Below are positions 14,822-21,804 of a DNA stretch of 21,804 nucleotides, piece by piece. This stretch comes from an uncultured Clostridium sp. (GTDB lineage Bacteria; Bacillota; Clostridia; Clostridiales; Clostridiaceae), in contig UQQU01000059.1 of the NCBI GenBank assembly GCA_900543325.1, positions 1 through 21,804 on the forward strand, read 5' to 3'. The first letter of the stretch is position 1, and each line of letters begins with the position of its first letter. The notes under the pieces are model-generated. The model made no database searches and was not told where the DNA came from. It was given only the letters and a program-made list of their open reading frames with translations. Both the position numbers and the translations under genes were made by a program.

Positions 14822-14895
14822 TTAAATCTCATTAATAGCGGCATAATTTTTATCCCCAATATAATACAATTGCTCATCTAATCCATTGATTAATT
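14822..14895 (-). pseudogene. Possible orphan C-terminal fragment
   Basis: The gap between the nucleosidase stop and the next ribosome binding site reads as an open frame INGLDEQLYYIGDKNYAAIN then EI and TAA (14824-14822), with no start codon of its own. Composition looks protein-like. It may be the tail of a gene removed by deletion, or chance. Confidence 0.25.
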
Positions 14896-15606
14896 TAATT
14901 GTAATACTTCACCCAAATATAATTCTCTCAACATACCTTTAACTAAATTGGCTGATATTTGCGATGCCTTATCACAGTTTTTTTCAAATTCACCAATACC
15001 ACTGTGACTTGAAGTATCAGTAATTGTTCTTATTGCAATAAATGGTATTTTATTAACATAACAAACGTGGGCAACACTTGCAGTTTCCATATCTACACTT
15101 AAGGGTGCATATTTAATATTAATAAGCTCTCGTCCTTCATCTTCTATAAATTTTTCACCTGTTATCATTCTTCCAAATACAATATTATAATTAGCATTAA
15201 AATTACTAATAGCTTTTTTTGCTAAATTTAAAAGCCTTTTATCAGCTTTAAAGTAAATAGAATCAAGCCATGGATGAAATTCAGTCAAAATCCCCTCATC
15301 AACATCATAATAAGCTACTTCATTAGAAATTACTGTATCAAAAATTTTAAGACTATCATCCATTCCACCTGCTGTTCCAGAGTTAATTATAATATTACAT
15401 CCATAAGTATCTATTAATATTTGTGTTGCAATAGCTGCATTAACTTTGCATACACCTGTAAATAAGGTAACAATATCTATTCCTTCAATTTTTCCTTCAT
15501 AAAATCTCAGCATTGCTTTTTCTGTTATTATATATTCATCTAACATATTTATAAAAGGAACTACTTCACTATCACCTGCACATAAAATCCCTATCCTCAT
15601 TTTCAT
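14890..15606 (-). CDS. 5'-methylthioadenosine/S-adenosylhomocysteine nucleosidase
   Basis: A 238-residue phosphorylase-fold nucleosidase that would cleave adenine from MTA or SAH in methionine salvage and methyl-cycle detoxification. Motifs: RIGILCAGDSEVVPF (N-terminal acid region), LFTGVCKVNAAIATQILID, INSGTAGGMD, VDMETASVAHVCY (purine/ribose site with the Glu) and RTITDTSS (catalytic Asp). Compared with E. coli MtnN it is more divergent, so a related purine nucleosidase role cannot be excluded. Start: reading is open to a GTG at 15639, but the ATG at 15606 has AGGAGGG 6 bases upstream and is chosen. It is followed by the peptidase E-like and DUF815 genes. A SAM-dependent methyltransferase gene lies just upstream, a sensible partner because it makes the SAH this enzyme removes (inference). 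Confidence 0.88.
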   Translation of the reverse strand: MKMRIGILCAGDSEVVPFINMLDEYIITEKAMLRFYEGKIEGIDIVTLFTGVCKVNAAIATQILIDTYGCNIIINSGTAGGMDDSLKIFDTVISNEVAYYDVDEGILTEFHPWLDSIYFKADKRLLNLAKKAISNFNANYNIVFGRMITGEKFIEDEGRELINIKYAPLSVDMETASVAHVCYVNKIPFIAIRTITDTSSHSGIGEFEKNCDKASQISANLVKGMLRELYLGEVLQLN

Positions 15607-15737
15607 ATTTAACCCTCCTCTAACCTTACCATTGCTCACAAAATAACAATTGGATTTTCTTGTTGATATTCACACTGTTCCTCCTCTTCAAATTCTCATT
15701 TATCACTCTCTGTACCATAGAATTCTTAATCTACTCA

Positions 15738-16382
15738 CTAAAGTTTAGCTATATTATAATCTTTTGATTTTCTCAATCTTAATACCCTTGAATAGTTACA
15801 ATGGTTTTCTGCTACTACATCCATACTATGACTCTTAAAATAACTATACAGATCTTTATTGACAAATCTCTTAAAAGTCTTCGGTTCCAATAACTCTATA
15901 GGTAAAAATGCTATCTTTCGAAAAAAGTTATTGCTTCTTTCCCATTCTGTGACGATAATCTCACCATCATCCTTCAATACTCTCTTAGCTTCATAAAGTA
16001 TCTGACCGGCTAAATCTTCATCTATTTCATGCAAAACCAATGAAAGAAGTATCTTATCAAAATACTTATCTTTAAACCCCATCTTCCTTGCATCCATACA
16101 ATACAATCTTATATTCGATACACGTTCCTTTCTCATCTTAGCCATAGCAACTTCCAGCATATCTTCCGATAAATCTATACCAACTACCTTTGTTAAAGGC
16201 TTCGCTTTTGCAATCTTTAATGCATTGGTTGCTGTACCAGTACACAAATCTAATACCCTATTTGTATCGTCTACTTCTTCAAATACTACCTTTCTAGGAC
16301 TATTCTCATAATCTCTAAAATAAATTACACCTATCAAATCATAAAAGCCTGATATAGCTTTATAAAACAACTTTGAATTCAT
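15738..16382 (-). CDS. Class I SAM-dependent methyltransferase
   Basis: A 214-residue methyltransferase of the UbiE/Methyltransf_11 type. SAM-binding motif I is RVLDLCTGTATNALKIAKA, motif II VVGIDLSEDMLEVA with the ribose-binding acid, and then RLYCMDARKMGF, KILLSLVLHEIDED and VLKDDGEIIVTEWERS. A C-terminal cap (FLPIELLEPKTFKRFV) suggests a small-molecule or lipid acceptor; the substrate is unknown. Start: the ATG at 16382 has GGAGGT at 5 bases; the longer GTG reading from 16409 has no such support. Its upstream region consists of the remains of a truncated hydrolase gene on the opposite strand, so its native promoter may have been replaced. The gap to the nucleosidase start is 131 bases. Confidence 0.9.
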   Translation of the reverse strand: MNSKLFYKAISGFYDLIGVIYFRDYENSPRKVVFEEVDDTNRVLDLCTGTATNALKIAKAKPLTKVVGIDLSEDMLEVAMAKMRKERVSNIRLYCMDARKMGFKDKYFDKILLSLVLHEIDEDLAGQILYEAKRVLKDDGEIIVTEWERSNNFFRKIAFLPIELLEPKTFKRFVNKDLYSYFKSHSMDVVAENHCNYSRVLRLRKSKDYNIAKL

Positions 16383-16399
16383 TTTATACCTCCATCTGA

Positions 16400-17077
16400 C
16401 GATACACACTAGCTAATTTTTTTCAATCATTAGTTAATAAATTAAGTGATAAATACTATTTGATAGTTCCAACATTAAGTGGACATTATAAAAATTCAAC
16501 ATATATATCAATGCAAAATGAAGAAGAAATATTAAATAATTACTTAAAGGATAATAATATTGATAAATTAAAAATAGTTATAGGATTTTCATTAGGAGGA
16601 AATATTGCATTTGATTACTTTTGCAATAATTCAGATAAAATAGAAAAGGTAATTATTGATAGTGCCCCTATATTTAAGTTTCCACTATTTGTGAAATTAT
16701 ATTTTTATAATAAGTTTAAAAAATGCCTATTAGATATTCAGAATAATCCAAATGATGTTGTTGTCATATTAAATAAATGCTTTCCTGGAATGGGAAAAGT
16801 GCAACAACAAATTGCACCAATAATAACTTTAAATAGTTTAAAAAATTTAATGGAAAGTTGTTATAATGTAGAAACTCCTAAATTAGATATTAGTATTCAA
16901 AAGAAAATAACATTTTTATATGGAGAAAGAGACCTTGCAAGATTATGTTTATTAAGAATAAAAAAATATAAAAATAGCAATTTAATAAAACTTGATTCCT
17001 TAAATCATTGTGAATATTTTATGGCTAAGCAAGATGATTATATAAATAAAATAATTACTCAAAATTTTGTTGAATAA
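16400..17077 (+). pseudogene. Alpha/beta hydrolase lacking its N-terminus
   Basis: Reads as an alpha/beta-hydrolase from about LVNKLSDKYYLIVPTLSGHY through the nucleophile elbow VIGFSLGGNIAFDYF, IEKVIIDSAP, the late acid region FLYGERD and the catalytic-His region LNHCEYF. The first 25-40 residues, with the HG oxyanion motif, are absent: the frame is open back to a stop at 16397-16399, and credible coding sequence begins at about 16412. No ATG or ribosome binding site exists at the break; a TTG at 16460 is the only nearby start and would remove more of the core. The break point lies 30 bases from the methyltransferase start on the other strand. Its 3' end overlaps the convergent epimerase gene by 23 bases. 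Confidence 0.78.
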
Positions 17078-17957
17078 AATCAATATAACTTTTTTTTTGA
17101 ACTTTATCAGAATTATCCTTAAACCATTCATAAGATTCCTTTAGGCCCTCAAATAAATCCTTTTGTTCTAGTAATAAATGTGATTGCCTTGATACATCTA
17201 AACTATACTCATAGTTATAAAAACTAAAATAGCCTCTTTGATTACTATGGTTAGTTATATATACTTTTTCTAAAGGGGCTCCTACAACCTTATAGCATAA
17301 TTCAACAAATGTATTAATATCTACTAACTTTTCATTTCCAACATTAAATATATGCTCCTTTGGATGGATCTCCAAGATTTTTTCAATAACTTTACACAAA
17401 TCATCTACGTGAAAAAATTGTAATTTCATTTTACCATCATTAGGAATATAAAATTTTCTATTTTTCAAAGCACATTCAAATACAAATGGCTCTCTATATA
17501 GATTTTGCATTGGTCCATATAAATAAGGTGGTCTTAAAATATATGCGTTAGGAACTCTTGAAATTAAATATTCTTCTGCTTCAATTTTATCAGTTCCATA
17601 TTTACCCCATATCTTATTCACCCCAATACTTTGATTTTCTGAAAATGGTTGTGTGTTTGTTTCTGGATAAACAGCTGATGAACTAATAAATATATAATCT
17701 TTAAACTCTCCAACAGCATCTAATAGGTTTTTAATGTCTTTTTGATTATATCCACATACATCTATTATTACATCAAAAGAATACTGTTTTAGAGAATCCC
17801 CTAAATTATTTCTATCTGAACAAATTAAATTAACATTATCTATTTGTTGTTTAGTACCCCTATTTAAAACATAAACATCATAATTATTTGATTGAAAGTA
17901 TTTTGCTACATATTTACTAACAAATGTAGTTCCTCCGGTAACTAATATACGTTTCAT
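17055..17957 (-). CDS. NAD-dependent epimerase/dehydratase (extended SDR)
   Basis: A 300-residue extended short-chain dehydrogenase/reductase. The N-terminal dinucleotide site is ILVTGGTTFVSKYVA, a variant of TGGTGFIG in which the second and third glycines are Thr11 and Ser14. It is followed by VYVLNRGT, DVIIDVCGY, FISSSAVYP and the catalytic pair Tyr120/Lys124 (KYGTDK). ILRPPYLYGP and FFHVDDLCKVIEKIL fit sugar-nucleotide epimerases, and GNEKLVDINTFVELC matches the C-terminal domain. The substrate (a nucleotide sugar or other carbonyl compound) is not predictable. The ATG follows AGGGGG by about 6 bases. It looks intact, although both neighbours are broken genes. It probably depends on a promoter upstream of the GNAT remnant. 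Confidence 0.88.
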   Translation of the reverse strand: MKRILVTGGTTFVSKYVAKYFQSNNYDVYVLNRGTKQQIDNVNLICSDRNNLGDSLKQYSFDVIIDVCGYNQKDIKNLLDAVGEFKDYIFISSSAVYPETNTQPFSENQSIGVNKIWGKYGTDKIEAEEYLISRVPNAYILRPPYLYGPMQNLYREPFVFECALKNRKFYIPNDGKMKLQFFHVDDLCKVIEKILEIHPKEHIFNVGNEKLVDINTFVELCYKVVGAPLEKVYITNHSNQRGYFSFYNYEYSLDVSRQSHLLLEQKDLFEGLKESYEWFKDNSDKVQKKSYIDFIQQNFE

Positions 17958-18153
17958 AAAATCCCCCTAAAAAATATAAATCTGACGCTTTCTCCAATAA
18001 TGCTGACGCATAACCTTTATTTCTATAACCTATATGTGTCACAACATTTTCAATAGCTGCAAATGGTCTAACATTATGCGTTAAACTTTCAATTATAGCC
18101 ATTTGCACAGACGAAATGACTTTCCCATCTTCTTCTACAACTAACAAATGCAT
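17917..18153 (-). pseudogene. GNAT acetyltransferase, internal remnant
   Basis: The central part of an N-acetyltransferase: MHLLVVEEDGKVISSVQMAI, then PFAAIENVVTHIGYRNKGYA with motif A (RNKGYASALLEKA). Homology stops near 17986; beyond it the frame runs into the ribosome binding site and start of the epimerase. Upstream reading adds only ten codons (GSDKFEKDEN) before a stop at 18184-18186, so the N-terminal part is missing as well. With motif B and the C-terminal strand absent it cannot fold as a complete GNAT enzyme. The junction with the epimerase leader looks like a deletion end point. Confidence 0.72.
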
Positions 18154-18237
18154 ATTTTCATCTTTCTCAAACTTATCACTACCTTATACCTATAATTATA
18201 CCCTACTTGTATTATATGGTAAATAATTCAAATAAAA

Positions 18238-18271
18238 TTCCTCAACTGCATTAAACCTTACTGCTGAGGAA
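18238..18271 (-). terminator. Terminator-like hairpin after the XRE gene
   Basis: TTCCTCA (18238-18244) and TGAGGAA (18265-18271) form a 7-bp stem with a CTGC/GCAG-like extension inside. On the minus strand it is followed by TTTTATTTG. It lies 83 bases past the XRE gene stop (18354). Confidence 0.5.
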
Positions 18272-18353
18272 CTCTATATTATATACACTATCTTATATAT
18301 TAAAAATATAGTTATTTTAATTAGCTCTACAAATTGAAATTTACATACTCCTA

Positions 18354-18932
18354 TTATTTTAAAAGTTCGTATGGTGATTTTTTATATTCAATATCTCCAA
18401 TAGAAAATTTCTTTGGATTCACCCTATTACTTAACTGTCTTGTCTCAATAAACTCTTTTGATACAGATACAAAATATTGTTGATTTTCTTTTTCAATCAA
18501 ATAATACTCATTACGATCTTTTAGCTGATACGCTAAATCAAAAATTCCAGGTTGAGTGATAAAGTCCAAAACATTCTCAATAGGAGTTAGCTTCTTTTTA
18601 CGCATAAGTGGATAAATAAAATTTGCATCATTAAATTTATTTAATACCACTGCATCTTGCTTACATCTACAACGTCCACTCTTTTCAAAGTCATCCAAAT
18701 TAATATACTCTTTGATTACTAGTTTATCTATATTACTATCATTATCTACTAAATAATCAATACTTGTATTAAGTAAAGTTGCTATTGCTTTTAGATTTCC
18801 TATATCGGGCATTCCTTTATCAGATTCCCATTTAGTAACCGCTTGTCTAGATACACATAATTTTTCTGCTAATTGTTCTTGAGACAATCCAATCTTTTTT
18901 CTTGCTTCTTTTAATTTTTCTCCTAACGTCAT
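18354..18932 (-). CDS. XRE-family transcriptional regulator
   Basis: A 192-residue protein with an N-terminal Cro/C1-type helix-turn-helix (about residues 3-62: LGEKLKEARKKIGLSQEQLA, SRQAVTKWESDKGMPDIGNL, TSIDYLVD), of the type widespread in Clostridia. The C-terminal ~125 residues (CRCKQDAVVLNKF, then LTPIENVLDFITQPGIFDLA and YLIEKENQQYFVSVSKEFIE) match no domain I recognise and may sense a ligand. Start: the ATG at 18932 has GGAGG 8 bases upstream; a longer reading from 19004 lacks support. A weak operator-like TTTAC...GTAAA lies at about 18971-18990. No obvious target operon is adjacent. Confidence 0.85.
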   Translation of the reverse strand: MTLGEKLKEARKKIGLSQEQLAEKLCVSRQAVTKWESDKGMPDIGNLKAIATLLNTSIDYLVDNDSNIDKLVIKEYINLDDFEKSGRCRCKQDAVVLNKFNDANFIYPLMRKKKLTPIENVLDFITQPGIFDLAYQLKDRNEYYLIEKENQQYFVSVSKEFIETRQLSNRVNPKKFSIGDIEYKKSPYELLK

Positions 18933-19138
18933 AATTATTACCTCCATATTCTGATTTTTACATAAACTCATTTTACTAATTTCATGGTAAACTATAAGAT
19001 TCAAAAGTAAAAGAAACTGTTGTTTTCCTTAATGCAACGTATCGTAGCAGCTAATATTTAATTTTATCTTAATTAATATTTTATATTTGTTTATCTGGCT
19101 TATTTTATTTTTTAACTTTAAATTTAAGTGTAAAATAA

Positions 19139-19576
19139 CTAAATAAACTTAATGATAATATATATAGGAACCATAATATATGAAAAATTCCCCATATCAT
19201 AACCTACTAAAATATTTATTATACTTTGAAATGGTAACGTTGTGTAAATAGCAATAAAGCTCATTGTAGTAAATATAGTAACATCTGGTGTACTCCATCG
19301 TGAGATGAAAAGATCTAAATTTAAAAGTACAAATAAAAGTAGAAACATAATTATCCCTAAAAATATTAACACTGATTGATATTTTACTTTAAATAATCTT
19401 ATTAGTATTAAAAATAATATTGTAAATACAATTAAAACCCAAAAATAATTTTTTAAATCACTTTTTATATAATCATATTCCACAACTAAGTTAGATACCG
19501 CCATACTAACAACAGTAGTAATAAAATATACTATTAGTATTTTATTACTATCTTTTAGATTAATTATTTTTTTCAC
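19139..19576 (-). CDS. Four-helix membrane protein of unknown function
   Basis: About 145 residues with four hydrophobic helices: ILIVYFITTVVSMAVSNLVV, YFWVLIVFTILFLILIRLF, SVLIFLGIIMFLLLFVLLNL and a less regular C-terminal pair around FTTMSFIAIYTTLPFQSIIN and YIMVPIYIIIKFI. I do not recognise a family. Start: the frame is open from an ATG at 19588, but GGAGG lies inside that extension, 5 bases before a GTG at 19576, which is the better start. It lies between the XRE regulator and the M28-like lipoprotein on the same strand, with gaps above 120 bases on both sides, so co-transcription is uncertain. Confidence 0.7.
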   Translation of the reverse strand: MKKIINLKDSNKILIVYFITTVVSMAVSNLVVEYDYIKSDLKNYFWVLIVFTILFLILIRLFKVKYQSVLIFLGIIMFLLLFVLLNLDLFISRWSTPDVTIFTTMSFIAIYTTLPFQSIINILVGYDMGNFSYIMVPIYIIIKFI

Positions 19577-19708
19577 ATATTCCTCCATGAATAATTAAAT
19601 ATATATTTTAGTACGCAATTATTTAAAATTGTTCATTATATCTAATAGGCAAATTGTAATTTATCAAGTAGCTTTTAATACGTAAAGCATAATTATTTAT
19701 CTAGCACC

Positions 19709-20668
19709 TTATAATGTTACATTTTGGATATAAAGGGATAATACATCCGCAAGATTCTCTATTTTTTCATAGTCTATCAATTCTGGAGTATCCTTTTCAT
19801 TTAAAATGAATTCTGAAACACCCCTTTGACATATATGAATATTTGCATAATTATTTTCCTCAAATGAAAAATAATCACTTACCCCCATATTTTGTTCAAA
19901 AGCAAATTTAGCTTTTTCAGTAGGATAATCCTCAACGAAATCTATATTATTATTATTAAAAATCTCTTTAATACCAGAATATAATTTTTCTGACTCACTA
20001 ACTCTACTTAAATTTTTCAAACCTAAAGGATTAGAATTATATGAATCCTTCATTCCAACACAGTCAATATTTATATTAAAAACATTTTGATATTGTAGTT
20101 TCTCAAGTTTTGTAACAAAATCTCTACTCCCTGAAAAAAGAGCCATTTCCCCATTAGTCATTAGAAAAATAACATCATAATTAAGAGATTGTTTTTTTGA
20201 TGTATCTTCTAATAATTTAGCTATTTCAAGAACTGTAGCAACACCTGATGCATTGTCAACAGCTCCATTAAACCAAGCATCAAAGTGAGCTGTCAAAATA
20301 ATAGCAGTACTATTATCTTTTCCACTAATCTTACCAACAACATTGCTAATATTTATATCATCACAAAAAAAATTATCTAAATATGATTTACCAAAAACAA
20401 ATTCTAAATTTAATTGTTTATATAGCTCATTAATATATTCAGTTGTTTTTTGATTTCCTTCTTTATTGTATTCCCTATCTTTAACCTCTTCAGAACATAG
20501 GTATTCAACCACTTCGTCAACTGTAAATTTTTCCTCTATACTTTCTTCTTGAACAATATTATCACTTACAACTTTACTTTCATCTTGCTTTGAATTAGTA
20601 TCATTGCAACTACACAATAAAAACATAATTATCACTATTAACAGAAAATTTTTTTTTATTTTAATCAT
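19709..20668 (-). CDS. M28-like lipoprotein with altered zinc site
   Basis: A 319-residue predicted lipoprotein: basic start KIKK, hydrophobic core, lipobox LCSC with Cys21, then a polar linker. The rest follows the M28 aminopeptidase fold: LTAHFDAW (His128, Asp130), GAVDNASGVA (Asp138), FLMTNGEMALFSGSRDF (Glu174) and NINIDCVGM (Asp202). Two zinc ligands look lost. The usual Glu-Glu pair reads Glu174-Met175, and the C-terminal His of the H-T-x-x-D-T-P block reads FILNEKDTPELID, with Leu289 in its place. It may be a substrate-binding or inactive surface protein, or use a changed metal site. The ATG follows AGAGGGAG closely (about 3 bases from GAGG). It should be anchored to the outer face of the membrane. 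Confidence 0.82.
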   Translation of the reverse strand: MIKIKKNFLLIVIIMFLLCSCNDTNSKQDESKVVSDNIVQEESIEEKFTVDEVVEYLCSEEVKDREYNKEGNQKTTEYINELYKQLNLEFVFGKSYLDNFFCDDINISNVVGKISGKDNSTAIILTAHFDAWFNGAVDNASGVATVLEIAKLLEDTSKKQSLNYDVIFLMTNGEMALFSGSRDFVTKLEKLQYQNVFNINIDCVGMKDSYNSNPLGLKNLSRVSESEKLYSGIKEIFNNNNIDFVEDYPTEKAKFAFEQNMGVSDYFSFEENNYANIHICQRGVSEFILNEKDTPELIDYEKIENLADVLSLYIQNVTL

Positions 20669-20989
20669 CTCCCTCTATTAATTAAATATTACAAATAAAT
20701 ATATATGTTAAATTCTATGTTAAAATATCAGTTATTAATTTTACCTATATACTTTCTTAATAATATTATTGCTAAACCCCTATTTGTAGACCAGTTTAAT
20801 AAGTAACTAACTCGCATTATTAAACAATTGTTCATTAATCTCTAAATTAATTTTATAACAAAAACAGTAAAAATATAACTTTTTTACCTTTTATGTATCT
20901 ATTATTATTTTATACTTAAAATTACCTGTTAAAGAAACATTCTGCAACCCTTTATTTCATCTATATTTTAGTATTATTGTTATATTTTA
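20669..20989. other. Gene-free AT-rich intergenic region
   Basis: Between the divergent M28-like and winged-helix genes I find no ORF with a ribosome binding site. The only regular structure noted is a 9-bp inverted repeat, GTTTAATAA (20794-20802) and TTATTAAAC (20817-20825), with a 14-base spacer; function unknown. Confidence 0.5.
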
Positions 20990-21018
20990 TTGATTTATGG
21001 TAATAATAGATATATAAT
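20990..21018 (+). promoter_or_regulatory. Promoter of the winged-helix gene
   Basis: TTGATT (20990-20995), a 17-base spacer and TATAAT (21013-21018), with the start codon 37 bases downstream of the -10 box. Confidence 0.65.
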
Positions 21019-21054
21019 ATTAAATAATAATAATTATTCATAGAGGTGATTTTA

Positions 21055-21234
21055 ATGGATATTAAAGAAACTATTTTAAATGTTATGAGAGAAGCAGGAA
21101 AACCTGTTAGCGCTGGAGAAGTCGAAAAATTATCTGGACTTGATCGTAAAGATATAGATAAGGCTTTTAAAGAATTAAAGAAAGAAGAAGCTATTGTTTC
21201 TCCTGTTCGTTGCAAATGGGAACCAGCTCAATAA
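21055..21234 (+). CDS. Small winged-helix protein
   Basis: A 59-residue protein that is essentially one winged-helix DNA-binding domain: MDIKETILNVMREAGKPVSA, GEVEKLSGLDRKDIDKAFKE (helix-turn-helix with a likely recognition helix), and a short wing KEEAIVSPVRCKWEPAQ. Similar short MarR/ArsR-like proteins are common in Clostridia without an assigned target. Start: the ATG at 21055 has AGAGGTGA 5 bases upstream; the in-frame GTG at 21046 is part of that site and is rejected. It has its own promoter and a terminator overlapping its stop codon, so it is a monocistronic, possibly highly expressed gene. No effector domain is present, so it may act as a dimer or as a partner of another protein. Confidence 0.85.
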   Translation: MDIKETILNVMREAGKPVSAGEVEKLSGLDRKDIDKAFKELKKEEAIVSPVRCKWEPAQ

Positions 21235-21260
21235 AGACCGTACATTGTACGGTCTTTTTT
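21233..21260 (+). terminator. Terminator of the winged-helix gene
   Basis: A perfect 11-bp stem AAAGACCGTAC / GTACGGTCTTT with a 3-base loop and a run of T to 21260. The stem begins in the last two bases of the TAA stop codon. Confidence 0.92.
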
Positions 21261-21322
21261 TATAATAACTATCAAATTTCATTTTAACTTTCATTCCTAT
21301 TGCTAATAATGGATTCTACACT

Positions 21323-21730
21323 TTATCCCTCAATTACTTTAACATAAAAACTTCTATTTCTTGGTCCATCAAACTCACAAAAGTATATATCTTGCCATGT
21401 ACCTAAAATAAGTTTTCCATCATCTATTATAAAAGTTTGAGATGCTCCCATAGTTGATGACTTCATATGTGCATGTGAATTACCTTCAAAATGTTTATAT
21501 TTAATATCATTAGTTGGATATGCCTTTTCAAAACCATAAATTAAATCCTTCACCACATCTGGATCAGCATTTTCATTTATAGTAATTCCAGCAGTTGTAT
21601 GAGGACAGTACACTACAACAATTCCATCCTTAACCTTGCTATCTTTAATATCTTCTTTTACTATTTCAGTAATATCAACCATAGTTTGAGCTTTATTTAT
21701 ACTCAATGAATGCTTATATAAATTTTTCAT
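21323..21730 (-). CDS. YjbQ/UPF0047 family protein
   Basis: A 135-residue single-domain protein of the UPF0047 (YjbQ) family, some members of which have secondary thiamine-phosphate synthase activity in vitro; the true role is not settled. The hallmark residues are present: YCPHTTAGITINENADPDV (His44, Thr45, Thr46, Glu52, Asn53), KHFEGNSHAHMKSS (His80, Asn84, His86, His88) and LGTWQDIYFCEFDGPR. These histidines form the conserved putative metal/active site. Length is typical. The ATG is preceded by AAGGGGTGAG. A short perfect inverted repeat lies 27 bases upstream and may control it. Confidence 0.92.
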   Translation of the reverse strand: MKNLYKHSLSINKAQTMVDITEIVKEDIKDSKVKDGIVVVYCPHTTAGITINENADPDVVKDLIYGFEKAYPTNDIKYKHFEGNSHAHMKSSTMGASQTFIIDDGKLILGTWQDIYFCEFDGPRNRSFYVKVIEG

Positions 21731-21756
21731 TTTCTCACCCCTTCTATACTAATGTT

Positions 21757-21776
21757 AGTGTAAAGTTTTTTACACT
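21757..21776. promoter_or_regulatory. Inverted repeat upstream of yjbQ
   Basis: AGTGTAAA and TTTACACT (8-bp arms, 4-base spacer). A related half-site, TTAGTATA, lies at about 21745-21752 on the minus strand. Candidate operator, or the end of a gene beyond the window. Confidence 0.45.
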
Positions 21777-21804
21777 ACTTTTCTTTTAAATTCTTTATAT
21801 ATCA

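Noticed and set aside
15626..15718. 30-codon ORF (MVQRVINENLKRRNSV...) upstream of the nucleosidase gene
   Set aside because: No ribosome binding site and no recognisable similarity; it ends just before the real leader. It could be a decayed fragment but is not supportable as a gene.
20961..21215. Minus-strand ORF over the winged-helix gene
   Set aside because: The plus strand has promoter, ribosome binding site, domain and terminator; this frame has none.
1..21804. CRISPR arrays, tRNA or rRNA genes, known riboswitches
   Set aside because: No regularly spaced repeats, cloverleaf-like segments or riboswitch-like conserved cores were seen by eye; a covariance-model scan would be needed to exclude weak cases.

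Overview
The window looks like a chromosomal stretch of a low-GC Clostridium-type Firmicute (inference). The DNA is very AT-rich, strong GGAGG/AAGGGG ribosome binding sites precede most genes, GTG and TTG starts occur, and nearly every unit ends in a hairpin plus T-run terminator. The families present (CstA, Ppx/GppA, PadR, DUF815, M28 lipoprotein, YjbQ, XRE regulator) fit such a genome. Most genes lie on the minus strand. I see no tRNA, rRNA, CRISPR array or complete insertion sequence.

Layout. 1-69 is the tail of a plus-strand gene. 223-1723 is a PadR-type regulator, with a clear promoter and inverted-repeat operator, plus its partner membrane protein, whose first exon-like segment carries an in-frame TAG. 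1877-3550 is an AAA-ATPase/PD-(D/E)XK protein. 3657-3758 is a long imperfect inverted repeat. 3765-5539 is a two-gene unit (MBL-fold hydrolase, then amidohydrolase) with its own promoter/operator. 5699-6420 is a decayed zone holding a GNAT remnant and a cluster of interlocking hairpins. 6400-6800 holds a short membrane-peptide gene with a structured leader, a terminator, and an opposing promoter that would make an antisense RNA; this is the best candidate for an undescribed system (a type I toxin-antitoxin-like module). 6857-9801 is a divergent ppx/gppA-like gene and a cstA transporter gene separated by AT-rich inverted repeats.

9845-12432 holds a 40-bp perfect palindrome, an intact-length but catalytically stripped IS1595-type transposase relative, and a MATE pump gene with an internal deletion. 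12531-16382 is a leftward series: SAM methyltransferase, MTA/SAH nucleosidase, peptidase E-like protein, DUF815 ATPase and a small membrane protein. 16400-18183 joins a 5'-truncated alpha/beta hydrolase, an intact NAD-dependent epimerase and a doubly truncated GNAT gene. 18354-20668 has an XRE regulator, a four-helix membrane protein and an M28-like lipoprotein lacking two expected zinc ligands. 21055-21234 is a small winged-helix protein, and 21323-21730 is YjbQ.

Overall this is a housekeeping/accessory mixture with an unusual density of broken genes (two GNAT, one hydrolase, one MATE, one stop-interrupted membrane gene), which suggests repeated small deletions rather than one mobile-element insertion (inference).
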